A DNA stretch of 64,000 nucleotides from Phytophthora hibernalis (Eukaryota > Oomycota > Peronosporomycetes > Peronosporales > Peronosporaceae): positions 1 through 64,000 of the forward strand of contig JAAKBF010000171.1 of the NCBI GenBank assembly GCA_012656075.1, given 5' to 3'. Shown in pieces: positions 1-13,900 of this stretch (position 1 is its first letter; each line of letters opens with the position of its first letter). The translations under genes were made by a program, and so were the position numbers. A model generated the notes under the pieces. That model ran no database searches. It saw only the letters and a list, made by a program, of their open reading frames with translations, and was not told where the DNA came from.

Positions 1-1043
1 ACTCAACTAGGAGACTTACTCGGAGAATAATTCTCAGAATTGTAGAATGAGAAAAACTTGTGAGCAGTTCCGGCCTTTGTAAATGTCTGACGAGGCGCGA
101 ACACGTGAAAGGATCTGCAGCATGTAAAGCTCGGCTTCTGGAAGGAGGGCTTAATAGTGTAGTTGTACGATCTCAATAGTATTATTTCCAAGCCTAATAT
201 GAATATCTGTAGCCACATCCTGGACTCCATTTGACACTGATGTACAAGCCCTGTGCATGTACGGGCAAGACAAGACGTTTTTCAGTCGTGTTCGACAGCA
301 AGTATCAAGTATTTGCACCGGCACACATGTGTTCGCTAACGCCCTGCGGAAGTGTGCACCCAAGTTTGTTGAATGCCAACCTGCCCATCGTATGCAACCT
401 TCACTTTTGATTCAGTCCCCGCGGTAATGCAGTCGACTTCTAAAAGTCTCGACTGATGAATCTTGCAAAGAGAGGCGGAGACTTGCACGGGGTCAAAGAT
501 CAGGCATCTTCTATGAATATAGCACGAAGACACCCCCTATTAAAATGCATGCTTCCAGCAGCTACATGTACGTCAAGGCAAAACATTGGAGCCATCAGTA
601 CCAACTACTCCGAAGTATCAGGCTTCCGATGAAATTCCAACGCACTGAAGGCGACCACTTAAAGCACACGGTTCATTAAAGCAGTGTCAGGCAAGATATT
701 GGGTACGCACGGCGACTCAGTCGATGCACACTTTCTCTCAGGTATACGTGGTTCGCCGATGCATCACACTGTAGATTCCTTCGCGTGCTTTTCCAACGGA
801 TTTAACATCTGCAGCGGTACATCTCGAATCTGGCCAGCCGTGCAGGTCAACGCTACCCATCTCCACGAAAACCTTTCGTTAATCACGCGTTAATCTGCAT
901 CGACTAACACCTTACCGCGATATATCCACTGCAGACTTCGGGACCAAAACTCCTTGACCCTTGTCCCAGAGCAGTTCACTTTTAAATTCGCCGTCTGCAG
1001 CTCAAGTCCCAATCCCCCAAGTCGAGCTCCTCCCAATCCAAAG
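1..1043. other. 5' flank, no gene recognised
   Basis: I see no convincing coding region before the phosphate transporter start. The short open frames on both strands are under 110 codons, lack ATG starts or recognisable domains, and overlap one another. The last 80 bases before position 1044 are pyrimidine-rich and contain TTCACTTTTAAATTCG, which could be a promoter/initiator region of the downstream gene, but this is only inference. Confidence 0.4.
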
Positions 1044-2581
1044 ATGGCGACCCAGACTGCAGCTCTTTCGGAGCATCCAGTGGTGCTCACTCCGACCGAA
1101 AACGACGAGCCCGCGTTCAAGTACGACCTCAAAGAAGACCCGGAAGAGGAGGAAGAAGAGGAAACGTACAAGAAGAAGACGCTCCAGGAGAAGATCCTCT
1201 GGGGCATCTTCTACACCATCGCATCCTTGGCTTCTCTCTACTTCTTCATGGTCGCAGTCAAGTTCATCGGCGACGGCTTCACCCTCGCACTGGGCTGTGA
1301 CGCTAAAGGAGCATTCGACTTTGCCAACAACCCCGTTGCCGGGCTCATGATCGGCACTATCTCCACCGCCCTACTACACAGCTCGGGAACGGTGACGTCC
1401 ATCACTGTCGCCCTCGTCGGTGCCGGGGAATGACTGTCCGTCAAGGTGTCTACGTCGTCATGGGGGCCAACATCGGTACCTGTGTGACGTGCATCATGGT
1501 GGCGTTCGGCCAGGTTGGAGACCCTGTACGCTTCCAGCGTGCTATGGCGGCAGCAACCGTGCACGACATGTACAACATTTGGTCGGTGATCGTGCTCTTC
1601 CCGATCGAAGTGATCTTTCATCCACTCGAGAAGATGTCGATCGAGATGTCGAACGCCAAGACCAACGGTGGCGCCTTCAACAGCCCCGTGGACACAATCG
1701 TGAACCCTTTGACGCAGAAGCTCATTGTGGTCGACAAGAGCTCCATCTACGAAGTTGCAACTGGCGACTTGGATTGCACGCCGGGCACGTCGTTCGTCAA
1801 GAGCGGCGCCTTCGAAGGTTCCAGTCTAAGTGACGGCAGTATCGGAGCGATCGTCATTGTGCTGGGCTTCGTCATTCTCGTCTGTGCGTTGGTGACGCTG
1901 GTGAAGATGCTGGCAAAGGTGTTCCTGGGCCCCACCAAGACGCTGATCTCCAAACTTCTCAACTACAACGGGTACATCAATATCTTCGTGGGCACGATGA
2001 TCACCTTTGCCGTTCACTCGTCGACAGTCGTGACTTCTACCTTGACCCCCATGGCTGGTTTGGGTGTTATCACCCTTGAACAAGTCTACCCTCTGGTGAT
2101 CGGAGCCAACCTGGGCACGACTGGTACAGCTCTTCTGGCGTCTCTAGTGACGGGCAAGGCGGACTCGGTGGCCATCGCTCTCGTCCACTTCTGGTTCAAC
2201 GTCTTCGGCATCATCTTGTTCTACCCGATCCCGATCACGCGTCGTCCGATCCTGGGCTGGGCACGCTCACTAGCGTTCTTCAGTGCGTCGTGGGCGTGGA
2301 CGGCTGCTTTGTTTCTCATCTTCCTGTTCCTCGTGATTCCGGGCATCCTTTTGGGACTCGTCTACATGTGCACAGCCGACAGTACGGTGGCCCAAGTGTT
2401 TGGATGGCTCATCGCCAGCATCGTCGTGGTCTTCTTCTGTGGTCTGCTCTTCTGGTACAAGAAGAAGGGTGGCAAGGAGATTTGGTACGATTTCTTGGAG
2501 CGGAAGCGTGTTGCGCGTGAAGAGCGCAAGGCTACTGAAGCCGAAGAAAAGAAGTCGTTTGTCGGTGAAGATGCCGCGTAA
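1044..2581 (+). CDS. Sodium-dependent phosphate cotransporter (SLC34/NaPi-II family), with one frame break
   Basis: Imports inorganic phosphate with Na+ across a membrane. The N-terminus is acidic and cytosolic (a run of Glu near residue 36), followed by a first membrane segment. The first QSSS-like half-repeat reads LLHSSGTVTSI, then VYVVMGANIGT; the second half-repeat has FAVHSSTVVTSTL and VIGANLGTTGTA, the inverted-repeat signature of the Na/Pi cotransporter fold. At least eight hydrophobic segments follow, with a charged KKKGGKE...ERKR tail. The start at 1044 is the first ATG; codons upstream in frame belong to a non-ATG extension. The frame breaks at the GGGG run at 1425-1428: one extra base there would join the two halves into one uninterrupted protein of about 512 residues. 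Without it the protein ends after 129 residues. Confidence 0.9.
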
Positions 2582-2754
2582 GCCGACGTTTTTGTCGAGA
2601 TTGGAGTCGTTGTTTTCTAGACTTCGCTTTCGTTCATTGTTTTGCTAAATAGCATTTGCCACCCTCACACTTTAATGGTACCGTTTCCATTCCTGCGTAC
2701 AGCTATTTCGAGACGGCCCACTTTACTGTTCTTTCTGCTGTTCTTCAATGCTTG

Positions 2755-4443
2755 ATGGGCTCCTCCGGTGTTGGGAAGGAGAATTCCATGTATCCTCGAG
2801 ACAGTTTAGTGTCTTCTACCATCCGCTCGCTTCCGATAGCAGTCTCAAAAGGTGCCGGTCCGGCTCGACTTGCCTTCAGTTCGCTCATTCGCGTACTACG
2901 CAATTCCTCGCTTTTATCGGAATCGGATGGGTATTTGGGTATTTTTTCACGCTGGGGAATATTTTGTCGGGCCTTCCCCAAGGGAGCAATCTGTTGCTTC
3001 GTTCAATGCTGCCAATATGGGGTGGTGGATGATTTGTTTTCCTGCGTGCATGGTAGTTATCATTTCTGCCAAATTACCACGGGAACAATTCGTCTTGAAC
3101 GCAACAACTCGTGTTTCTATGGAAGGTCCCAGCATGCCTCCAGCTCGAAGACTGAATTTGCTGCAGTGTATACGAAAACTGTTGAGACCGACGGCTCCAT
3201 ACCTTGTTCTGGGTGCAATTTGTGCTGTCGGCGGAGATTTTGGATTGCATTCTCTTATGCCTGTAAGTTGGCGCCAACTCAAGCCTTTTCTGTATATCGC
3301 GGCGTTTTGGGGATTCTTCAGCATGGTGATTGTTGACGTGTATGCTCGACGGATTTTTCAAACGGAGACAGTGCGTGGTTTGGTGGTGGCTTCGGTTAAG
3401 CCTTCATATCGATCTCATCGGATCAAACACATGAACAAAAGCTGGAGGCCATCGTTCAAGCGATTCCTTTATGTGTATCGACAAAATTTACCAGTGGTGA
3501 TTTTCACAATGATATCCATTGTGTATGTGCATGCTGTTAGTCGAGTCATTGATTCAACTGGGCAGTGGGGGTTGCTAGCGTTTTCCAGCGCGAGCATCGT
3601 ATTGAAGCTCATGCTACAGGAGCTTGCAAAGCACATTCTTATTTTAGTGCGTCGACCAGTGTCCAGACGAGTAATGGTCGCCCTCGTATCAACCCCAACA
3701 ATTCTCGTTGATACTCAGGTTCGAATATTAATGCTTCGACAAGCTAACTTGAAAATCTCTGCTGTGGGGACACTGCTCATCGCCATCTTCGAAATCGTTG
3801 TTCGCACAACAAAATCTGTTATGGTTCGACGACAAACACGAGAGCCGATTTCTGTTCTGGCCAGTCGAAATCGATTGTCATCGGTGCAATCACAGCTAGG
3901 CTTGACGCTCGGGGATCTTGACAAAACAGCGCAAGTAGTTCTTGTTGCTCGAGTATCACATATTGATACGGCTCGAAGTGGTATCATGACTCGATCGCGC
4001 CTAACATCAACAGGCGAGACGCCAGCAGAATACAAAGCACGAAAAGATGCCATGGAACGTCGACGGAAAATACGAGTGCTACACGTCGGGAGATATACGC
4101 CGATATGTACGCGGAGTACATTGCGATCGGCTGTTCTTTTGTGATCCTCTACTTTTATCGAAACCACCCTCAGTATGAGTTTAGTATTCTGCTCTCTGGA
4201 TCTTCAGATCAGGCGAGCAATTTGACTGCGAGCGCGACCACTTCTCGAGAGCAGCAGCTGATGTACTTGGGTTATCTCCAAATGAGCGTCGAAGTGATCG
4301 TTGATTTCCTGGCGTGTATACTTGAAGCTGCGCATAGTGTCGACTTTAAGAGTTTCGATCAGAACGACCCGTTCCTGGTCTTCTTCTTAGCCATGCTTAC
4401 ATTTTCCAACGTCGCCATTTCCGCCGGGTTATACATGCACTAG
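2755..4443 (+). CDS. Multi-spanning membrane protein, unknown function, three frame breaks
   Basis: I do not recognise the family. Read across three frames, the gene starts at ATG 2755 with a polar N-terminus (MGSSGVGKEN...), then hydrophobic segments (FLAFIGIGWVFGYFF; WMICFPACMVVIISA; YLVLGAICAVGGDF; LYIAAFWGFFSMVIVDVYA; VVIFTMISIVYVHAV). A basic loop of about 100 residues (VRRQTREPISVLASRNR) comes next. The C-terminal part begins IYADMYAEYIAIGCSFVILYFY, ends with FLVFFLAMLTFSNVAISAGLY and stops at 4443. Frame changes fall near 2880-2900, at the GGGG run 3019-3022 and near 4082. It lies 170 bp after the phosphate transporter on the same strand. It could be an ageing pseudogene or a live gene with base-calling errors; long hydrophobic stretches preserved in each frame favour the latter. 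Confidence 0.5.
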
Positions 4444-4784
4444 ATCAGACAGACAACGAGTCCAATTTTGATAGTAGCCAATGGAGCACATACCAGCTCC
4501 CAAACAAACGTCAATGTCACAGTAATTGTTCCCATCTACTGTATACAGCCGTCTTAATTAAAACTCACAACTTTCACCGCATTCATCAAAATGGCAGAAT
4601 GTGACGTGTCCAAGGAGTTCTACTTTTTCTTGCAGTCGGTTTCCAAATGTTGCTGAGCGCGCAGTCCTGTGTCAAAAAGCAAGTACCGGTATTGTAGCTC
4701 GCTCGTGCGAGAGTGTGTCTTTTGGCCGTGCAGACAAGTCAACGTTTATCGGAAGGCACACGAATTCCAACCACCTTGAACAAT

Positions 4785-4836
4785 CCACGACGACGGGTAG
4801 CTTGTTCTAATAATATTAAGCTACCCGCCGTCGTGG
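4785..4836. repeat. Near-perfect inverted repeat (hairpin) between convergent genes
   Basis: Arms 4785-4803 (CCACGACGACGGGTAGCTT) and 4818-4836 are complementary at 18 of 19 positions around a 14-nt AT-rich loop. It lies between the 3' end of the membrane-protein gene (plus) and the 3' end of the ATM gene (minus). It could be a 3'-end structure shared by both transcripts or a remnant of a foldback element. The rest of 4444-4931 holds nothing recognisable. Confidence 0.6.
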
Positions 4837-4931
4837 TGATATTATCCGATCACAATACTAATTTTAGGTCCCGCGGGCGTGCGTTGGCACTAATCTCCCA
4901 TTGGAAGTCAGATACTAGTATATCAGATTTT

Positions 4932-7900
4932 CTACAACCACGGAGCCCATCCGGGAAAGAGCTTGCATAGATTGTGTGGATCTTGTGCTGCACTCATGAG
5001 CTGCTTCACCTGGCCCTCAATGCTTAGCGCGCTTCCGTTTGGATCCTCATAGCCCTCAAGTTTCTGCTTGACGCGAATCAAAGCTCGAGCTGCAGCATCA
5101 GTACTTCCTGGCTCGGCGTGCATCTCATCAACAGATTGGGTGTCAAAGGTACCGCCAACTCCGCTGATAGCGTTGCTACTATTTGAGCGGCTAGAACTCC
5201 GCGAGGCAACAGTAGATTTTGTACCATCGTGCCCTCCTTCTTGAATCCTCAGAGCCTTCAGCGGTGAAAGCGTCCAGCGATACAAGGGGTCATGTACAAA
5301 GACCTCGAGAATGGTGACGACTGATGCGCTCTTTTTGCGCAACAACTGAAGTGTGACCTCGCAGCAGCGCGAGAAGACGCCGTCTACACCGGAAATGCCC
5401 ATACCATCCACCATGTCTCGCGTAAGTCGGAAAGGAACAGTCTCTGGTGTATACAGCGCCATCCCCTGGTCAAAAACGACGCCGAAGTCGATGTGTACGA
5501 GCTCCCCGTCTCTTCATGGATCAGAATATTCTGTGAGTGGCGATCGCCTATACCTAGGATGTATCCGACGATAGAGGTTACAGCTGCACTCTGCACATAA
5601 GCCAATCGACGGTGATACCATACAGCAGCGTCCGGAAAATTTTCCAAAAGAAGTGGTGGAATACAGGAGTGAAATTCGACTGAATCTCCAAGAATGCTGG
5701 AAGCTTTTCCGGCGCATTCTTCAGATATTGACGACACTCTGTGTGCTTCCATTCTTGTGGGTGATACCGTTCGTGTGCCGACAATCGTTTTGACGTGCGG
5801 TTTACAAGATAAGATCCCCATGGTATCGTGTTCTCCACCCACTCCAGGACTCCAGCTATAGGCGATAGTGGGATAACTCGGTATGTGCGGAGTCGTAGCT
5901 TGCGCTTACGAGTTGCCTTCTCCGCCATCAAGAATTGATTCATCGTCTCAAACACTTGCTCAATCACAAGATCTTGCCTAGTATCATCTTGGCCCTTTAC
6001 AAGCTGCTTGTACCGTTCGCCATCCGAGCCGTAGCAGTAAATGATCTTTGGTCGATGAATACCGCTGTCCGTAATGGAGAATTGTGGCTCGAATGAATAC
6101 ATCCGTACCACGTTCGAGTAGTTCATGTCAGCTTGCGGTACAATTTGAGATGTAAGTACCGCCGGCATTTCGACGGTGCCCCCTCGCCGCGCACGAGCTC
6201 GAAGACACTGATCAAAGCTAGTAGTTCCAGATTTTCCAGCGCTTAGACCGAAGATGGTCACCTTTGACAAGGGGATCTTTTTCTTCTGGGTATGATACTC
6301 ACTGGTGTCGAAAAGCGCCAATTGAACGTATGCACTAGCCATGCTGTCCAATGCTTCAAGTAGTTCACGCTGGTCCGTTTTCTGCAACTCTGCCAAGTAC
6401 GCTTTGGCACCCTCCGCCTTTGCGTCACCAACATTCGTGCGAAACTGCAGCGCGCCTTTACCTTCGACATCCCCGCTATTCTTCAGCGCGATAAGTTGCA
6501 CGAGCGTATGATGCGGGTGTTGCACACCCAACTTCATCACCAACTTACGTAGGGCAGTTTGGAACGTTCCGGTTTCGTTGGAGCTGCTGATGCGCGAAAT
6601 GATCTGGTATGACAAGGGTACGAACTTGTATGATGGTACAGCATCGATCACCTCTTCAATGACGACGCGGTTAATATCAACCTTGCGTTGATTATTGAAC
6701 CAAAGTGAAAGCACACGAAATACCATGTCAAGCTCAGCTTGAGGTGAAAGTGATAGTCCCTTTCCGTAGCTGTACAGAGCACCACTTAGAAATTGATCCA
6801 CAGATGCCTCCACTTTTGAGCGTTCGTTTATATCGTGAAAAACTTCTTTGTTCAGGGCGTGAATGTGAGCTCGATTATCGTTTTGCATGTCTTTCTTCAA
6901 CGTCTGGAGCTCTTCGAGCTCTTCATGACGCGCCTGCACCACCATTTTACCTGCTAACCACTCCCGCGATGTTACACGAGTACTCACCTGCTGATACATT
7001 GCAGCCATAAACTCGGCAAGCGCAAAATGTGATTTCGCTGTATCGCCTGCTCGTTCCGAGACTGCTTCAGCATCCATCGAGCTCATGATCTCAGTAGCTT
7101 TTGGAAGTACTCCTCTAGAATTACTTGGGAACTTTCAGAACGCTGAGATGCAATCCATTTACCGGTGATCGTCAGCACTTTGACATGCAGCAGCTGCAAC
7201 GGCGTCGCTCCAGCCGCAGATAACGATGAATCCTGTAAGTGAGCGGTCAACTCAGAACACACTTTCTTCCCAGTCCAGATCGCACTACGAGATTCCTGCT
7301 GCCTCCATAGTAGCTTGGCCTTCTCTATCTTCCACTGCATTTTTGGTGTATGCCTAACGCTCCACCCTGGTCGAGTCCCTCAAGTTTTAACAAAGCCCGA
7401 TACGCCACAGCTATGCGTCCAGCCTTGCGACTGAGCGAGGCGAGAGCAAGATATAGATTCGTCAGCACCTTCGTTTTGTCCGATGGTTTTGCCACTTGCA
7501 GAATCTCTTCGAGAGCTAACAAACTTTCAGCTTTATCGAAATCATTCTTGATTTGATCATGTCGACGTTGCCACTTTTTCAGCAAAGTCATCGCTGCCAA
7601 CGACACTACCCGCGGGGAAACTATCGCGTCGTCTAGTGAAGAAGAATGTGTGCTAAATCCTGGTCGAATAGTTGCCGGAAAGACACTCGTTTCCGCAACC
7701 ACAGTCGAATTCTTGATATGACACGCCAGTTGCTCAATTTCTCGAAGTGCCTGTAATTGAACCAGCGCGGAGTAGGACTCTTTCGTGCTTTCAAAAGAGT
7801 GCAAGCTCAATTGTATCGACCGTAGAATACGTTCCTTCGCTTTTGATGTGACATTCTTCAAATGTTCAAAGCCCCCATGAGCTATTGCTCGTAATCCTTG

Positions 7901-10900
7901 AAAGATCATGTGCTGGTGCGAGAAACTGCACGTGGTCCATTCCATTTTGCTAGACTTCTGGCTGTCCAATGAGCTTGAAAGACCTGGTAGCACAGCTTCC
8001 CATTGCATGCTCTTCCAAGCAAGTTCGTACTTGTGTTCCGTAGCTTGTGTTGAGACAGAAGTCGATCCAGACCCTGAGCCGGTACGCTGCAAAGACTGTA
8101 AATACCCCTCCAGTAAATGATTGTACCCAAGCGATTGTAAAGATGTAAGCATTCCCTCTAATAGCTGCGGCGGGTTATTGCTCATCATATCACCACTGCG
8201 ATGTACTGCTGAGCCCGAGAATTGAAGCGAGACATCATAAAGTGGTAGTGAATTCGCGTACTGACCCTCGCGGTTATACTTCACCAACTGCGACTTCAGA
8301 GTTCGCCCATCGTTAACACCATACATCCCATCATCATTGCTATCGAAGCAGTAGGCATCAACAAGAATATTACGGAGAGTATTTACCACTTCATCGTTGT
8401 TTAGCGAGGACAGGGAGGTGAATTTTCCTCCGTGCTGCTTTTCCAGCCACATTTCCACGTATTGCATCGCTGAATAAGGCATTTTCACGCGAACAGCAGC
8501 CTTAGCAACAGCGAGAAGATCCACATCGACCATACAACCATACGCTAGCTCATTCACCGGTGACAGACCTGATGAAACGTGTGTTGGGCCAGTGGGCGAT
8601 CTCTTAGAACCCTTCCCTTTAGCTGTGGATGTTTTTTGCTGACCCCGTCCATTTGTTTCGACAAATCGAGCTTTCTGTGTTTCTCGAAGAAAATTGATGC
8701 TGTGAACGACTAGCTGGACAACTTGAAGGGGTTGGCAGCTGTTCACTTCCGATCCATCCGATCGTTGCATCAACGCTACCTGGTTATTCAGCTGATTACT
8801 AGTTGCTCCATTCAAGACAAACATGACACCTTGGCTAACCACTTTTGCGATCCGTGAGTACTCCTTAGCATCGTTGGATTTCTCCTCTGTTTTGTCGTCC
8901 GACTTCTTTGTATCCTCGAGCAGTCTTAAGATACTTTCCAGCGCGTAAGGAAAGAGGAAAACGGCCATGTCTACTCGCATGGCAACTAGTGCAGAGCATG
9001 CATTCATCACATGATCTGGAGACTCTCTAGTCAGACACGATGTCAGCGAGCAGACCCACGACTTGAAACCTAGTTTCTCTGCAGATGTCCACAGTTCTGT
9101 TAAACGTCGAAGTGTAAGCTTTGGCTGCCGCTCCCATCTTGCACTGTTTCCTGGAAAAGCCGAAGACCAGTTTGACGGCGATGAACTCTCGAAGGGATTC
9201 AGAAAAGACTTGAGCTCTCCATCTTTGCATCGGGCTAAAGCAGCTACACCCTCATCGAGACTGAGAACGTATTTTAACGTTTTCAGCGTCTCTTCCAGAA
9301 TTGATGGATCAATAGTTCCACTTCTTCCACCCTCAAAAGTATTGAGCTCAAGTGTATCAGCACACTCTCATGCATAACATGAACGAAAGTAGTCTTAGTT
9401 TCTCGAAGCGCACCCCGGTGAAAGTATCTTCGATACAAACGCGACAACTCCCGTCATGTTCAGCTGGACTCAGCTCGTACTCGCTAGCGTCTACAGCACC
9501 GAGCTCACCCAAAGCATCTGCGAGACTGGCCACATCTTCGTTCTCGTTTTCGTGGCTCCCGAGTGTACCCGAGGAGCTTAGATATAGGAGTGTGTGAGCA
9601 AGTTTCCCGTAGAGCTTCTTCGTCGATTGACTCGAATCTCGTACAGTATCAATACTTGTGGTCACTGCTGATAAACGAACGTCTGAGAAAGATCCGGTAG
9701 AACTTTGAGCTGCATCCTTGTTGTTCGAGGTTTGGCTCACTCTCAGCGACCCGCCAAAAGGCTCTGGGTTGTAAAACCTGGTACCACGTGAGCACTCTCT
9801 TTGGATAAACATCTGAATCTGTTGTTTAGCTTGATTGCCTCGACTCGAACTTGTATGAGGTGACGCGTTAACATTGTGATCTTCTTCAGCTTGGCTAGCC
9901 TCGGAGGAAACGATCTTTCGGCTCCCGATGATAAGAGCGTTGAGTTTGTCAAGGCTCGTTGATATACCATTTGGAACCATGTCAATATCGAGTGCATACT
10001 TTCCAAGTCCACTGCCAAGGTCATTACACACCGCAAAAATCACCCACTCTAGTTCCGCTTGATCATCAGCACTCAAACTTATTACACTGTCCGCCTTAAA
10101 TCCGGCATTTGATTCTCGTTGGAATACCGCATTACATTTTGACAAGATATCACTGATTTCTTGCACAACTAAGCCAAGATATTTCCCGAATATGTCCGCC
10201 TTTTCATGAAACACTCACACATCTCACGGACAAGAAGCGACAGAACACTTCCAATTCTTCGTCGATTTCTGATGGCCAAGCGCTTAATTGACTGGAAGCA
10301 AATAGATAGTAATAAATGTTGCAGAACAGAGTCTTCTGCCAAAGCATCACAAATTTCAATGGCAAAAATCTTAAAGCATTCCACTGCTTTCACAACTCTC
10401 GGATCGAATAGTTCAGTCCGCAGCAAAAACACATAAAATTCGCCAAGTAAATCGGCCAGATTGACGAGTTTCCAATCGAACTCCGAGTATTTCACTTTCA
10501 TGGATTTCAGAGCATCTTTCCACAATTCGTTTTGAGTAAGCTGTTCATTATCATCTCCCTCAACAATACTCCACACAGTGAACCGAGCCATCTTGCTCGT
10601 GATATGCCCAAGATGGGATAAAGACAGGGTAACCATTTGTGCCCGTTCCTCGGCAACTTCAAGCATATGGTTTGCTAATTGTTTCAACGCTGGGTCAGGG
10701 AATGCCAACAGGATAAATGAAAAAGCAAACAGATCCGTTGTCAGCTGCTCACCAATATCTGATACAGCATACAGAGGCTGGATTGGGGTGCCTTGGTTCC
10801 CAAATGAAAACCAAGATACAAGCTCATCAACGAAGTCAAACCGGCCTCCTTTAACTCCAGAAATATCGCCAGAAATGAAGCTGTGAAGCACACTAATAGG

Positions 10901-13900
10901 AAAAATCATGTCTAGTTTCTTCATGAAGTGTTCTCTCCGAGCGCTTGAATCAAGCTCTTCGCCAAGAAGAGCTGGCAACGGAAATTGTTCCAGCAAAGTT
11001 GAACCATGAGGTAAAGGCGCCATTGCATCACTTTTCATCCACCCTACACTGTCATCTTCTTTCTGTATCGGGAGTCGATGACTAGCAGCTATAAATCCGT
11101 GCCAAAGACTGCAAAAATGATCGTCCAGCAAATACGACACGTTAGAGTATCCATAAAAATCTGCAATCGCTTTCAACCATTTTGAAATCAATGACGGTGT
11201 TCCAGCGCCATATAGAGATACCGCCATTGACGCCAATTCAACGCATGACCCAAGAACAGCGGGCAGTCCCGTTTGGGACGAGCATGCGCTCACGTACACG
11301 CTTAGCAAAACAGATAAACATGCGTCCATACTCAGTCGAGGATCGACAACGTCCTGCTGTTGGTGTCGAGTCTGTTCTTCTGCATCACCGAGTGCACTGG
11401 CATTAGCTTGCACATTCGATGCAACTGAGATGTCTAGTAAGCTTTCCATTGCTCCGAAACAGTCACGAAAAATTCTCTCTCCGCCTTCTGGATACATATA
11501 ATGTATCGATTGAAGGCCACGAGCTGCAATTATACGCACACTCACGTCACAATCTGTAAGTCCAGATACGCATACTTCCTCAAATTTGCTAAATCCTCGC
11601 GAGTTGAGGCGAAAAATACCTCAAGACATTGCAGCTCTGCTCGTCGTGCCATACGAACTTTTGTCTTGGAAGAAATTCCGGCCATGGCATCTAAATGTTT
11701 CTTTGCGCATTCCACTAAAAGCACTGGGGTGGCTCGTCGTTTTGATACTTTCGCTTTTCATACACCATCCCAGCCAAAAGTAGAGTAGACAGCACTTGTG
11801 AAAGAAAAATGGATGCCCTACAGCTTCCACTTCGCGTAGTAGATAGCGTGAGGCTCTCGCGCATGCCTTCCTCAGCGGCAAAATTGATCAACTTAACAAA
11901 CGCGTCCAGACTGTCGGGACCAGTAACACCACATAGAAGAACTGCTACAGCCAGCATATAATCAGGATCAAACTGGACCGCCTGCACATGCTTCTTCACG
12001 GAGGAAAGTCCGCTGTCTTTTTAAGAAGCAAGATCACACGAAAGCACCACAAGCTGATGTTCTTCTGTATCACACGGCTAGGAGGGCGATCACGCGCGAA
12101 GTCGTCGTCCTCTCTTAAGATAAATAGGACAGCTTAAGTTAGTCAAGAAGCAATTGACATCAGTGAACTCCTGTATACACTCACCCATCATCCATAGCAT
12201 CCCATTCTTTTTGAGTTGGTTGAGATTGACGTTGTGAAACTGATGAACGGCTGGATGTCGATTCCCAGCTAGATGTACCACGAATCGAACTGAAACCAGT
12301 GCGCGCGCGGGGCAAAACTGTTCTTTGTGCTGGCGAGCTTGTGGACGTGTCACCACCACCACTAAAAAGTACAGCGAGTCTTCTAGAGTGTTGACAATAG
12401 CCCTGACTGACGGCCGGAGGTCTGGTGGAGTGCGCAATTCAATAGGGTCTGCTGACGGGTGGCGGCACTTCTGTAGCGTTTGACGGCCTTGTGAAACGAG
12501 GATGATTGTGTGCAGCTTCTGTAAGATATTTACCAGGCTCTCTGACATCGATTGGCTCTGCTGTGATTGCTTGATAACATTCGGCTTCAAATAGTTCGCA
12601 ACAATTTCAAAGAATTGTTTCAACAATGGAAGCACGCAGAAGCTGTTTACAATCCGCAATGAGTTATCTGAACGCAGTCCAACTTCATCAGCGTACAGCG
12701 CGGCAAGAACCAACCCAACCTGCCGGTCATTCGAACAGAAAATGCGTCGTTAGTGTTTAATGTCCACCACAGCGATAACCCAAAACAACTTCCTGCGGTA
12801 AAGTGCTTACATCCAGCGAGGTTGCCAGCACTCGCAATCCTTTAATGGGGTTGCATCCATCTGACGGCAGCTTGCTCGATATGTCCATTAGCAAGTCAGA
12901 GAACAAATTGGTGATGTCTGTCTGTAGCGCGTCGGATCTCTTTTTCGAGATAGATTGAGCATACGTGCAACAATCTATCACGCGATAAAATTGATTCTGA
13001 GCAGGAATTAACTTCCTCAGAATGCTAGGCGGGATAGCTAGTCTCTCGAAATGGTCGTCAAACTGCATTGCACGAGACTTAACCCCGTCATACCACCTTA
13101 AATCGTCTCTGCCGATAGCCTTGTTGTCAAACGCTACAATTGTCGGCGAAAAGGCTGTTGGCTGCAGCCCTGTTGTCGGTGGAAAAGCCATCGAGAGGTA
13201 GTCGAGTCCAGTTTCGAGCATGCAGAAGGCCACTCCAAAACCATTCAATTCTTCGCCGATATTCCAGCTATTGCATTCATCAACGCTTCTCACTGATAAC
13301 TTGCGAATCAATTCTGGGGTAAAAACTGTTTCCTGAATGCCTGTAGCTGGCGTCGTCTGGCCGAGGAACGTCCGAAGAACAGATACGTAGACCATTGATG
13401 AAACCTCCGTTTGCAAATCCACCCTTGTAAATGAACTAGCTGAGCTGCTGGCTGCAGGTGCGATGCTTCGTCGAAATATTTGTGCGCGAAGGTGGTCAAA
13501 CACAGATCGAAGCAGTCTTGACTGAACCAATTCATGCTCGGTCTCAAAGATCTCATCATCAATGCTCGGCGAACAATGTTCTTGGGAGGCTGTAGTAGTG
13601 CTATCAGCCTCAACGGGCAACTGGACATGGTGAAATATCGAAATCAAGGTGCAAATAGAGGCCAAAGATGTTCTTGCGTAGGGTCTCATGGAATCTCCAC
13701 GAGAAATTGGAGTGTCTAATGCTGGTTGCCGAAAAGCTGGTAAATTCCACAAATCTGAGCTGCTTGTTTCGATGGTATCTACTGAAACGAGTCCATAAGA
13801 AATACAGCAATTAAGCAGCGTCAGCACTGCGTCGCCTGCTTGACCTCGCATCAGCCCTATTCCCTCTGTTACTCGAGCATAGGGCAGCTCAGGACGAAAC

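Noticed and set aside
961..1350. Plus-strand 129-codon frame, Ser/Arg-rich, at the start of the phosphate transporter
   Set aside because: It overlaps the recognised transporter in another frame, has a non-ATG start and biased composition typical of a shadow.
1425..1433. Programmed ribosomal frameshift in the phosphate transporter
   Set aside because: Similar breaks at runs occur in many unrelated genes of the window, and no slippery site plus pseudoknot pattern recurs, so base-calling error is simpler.
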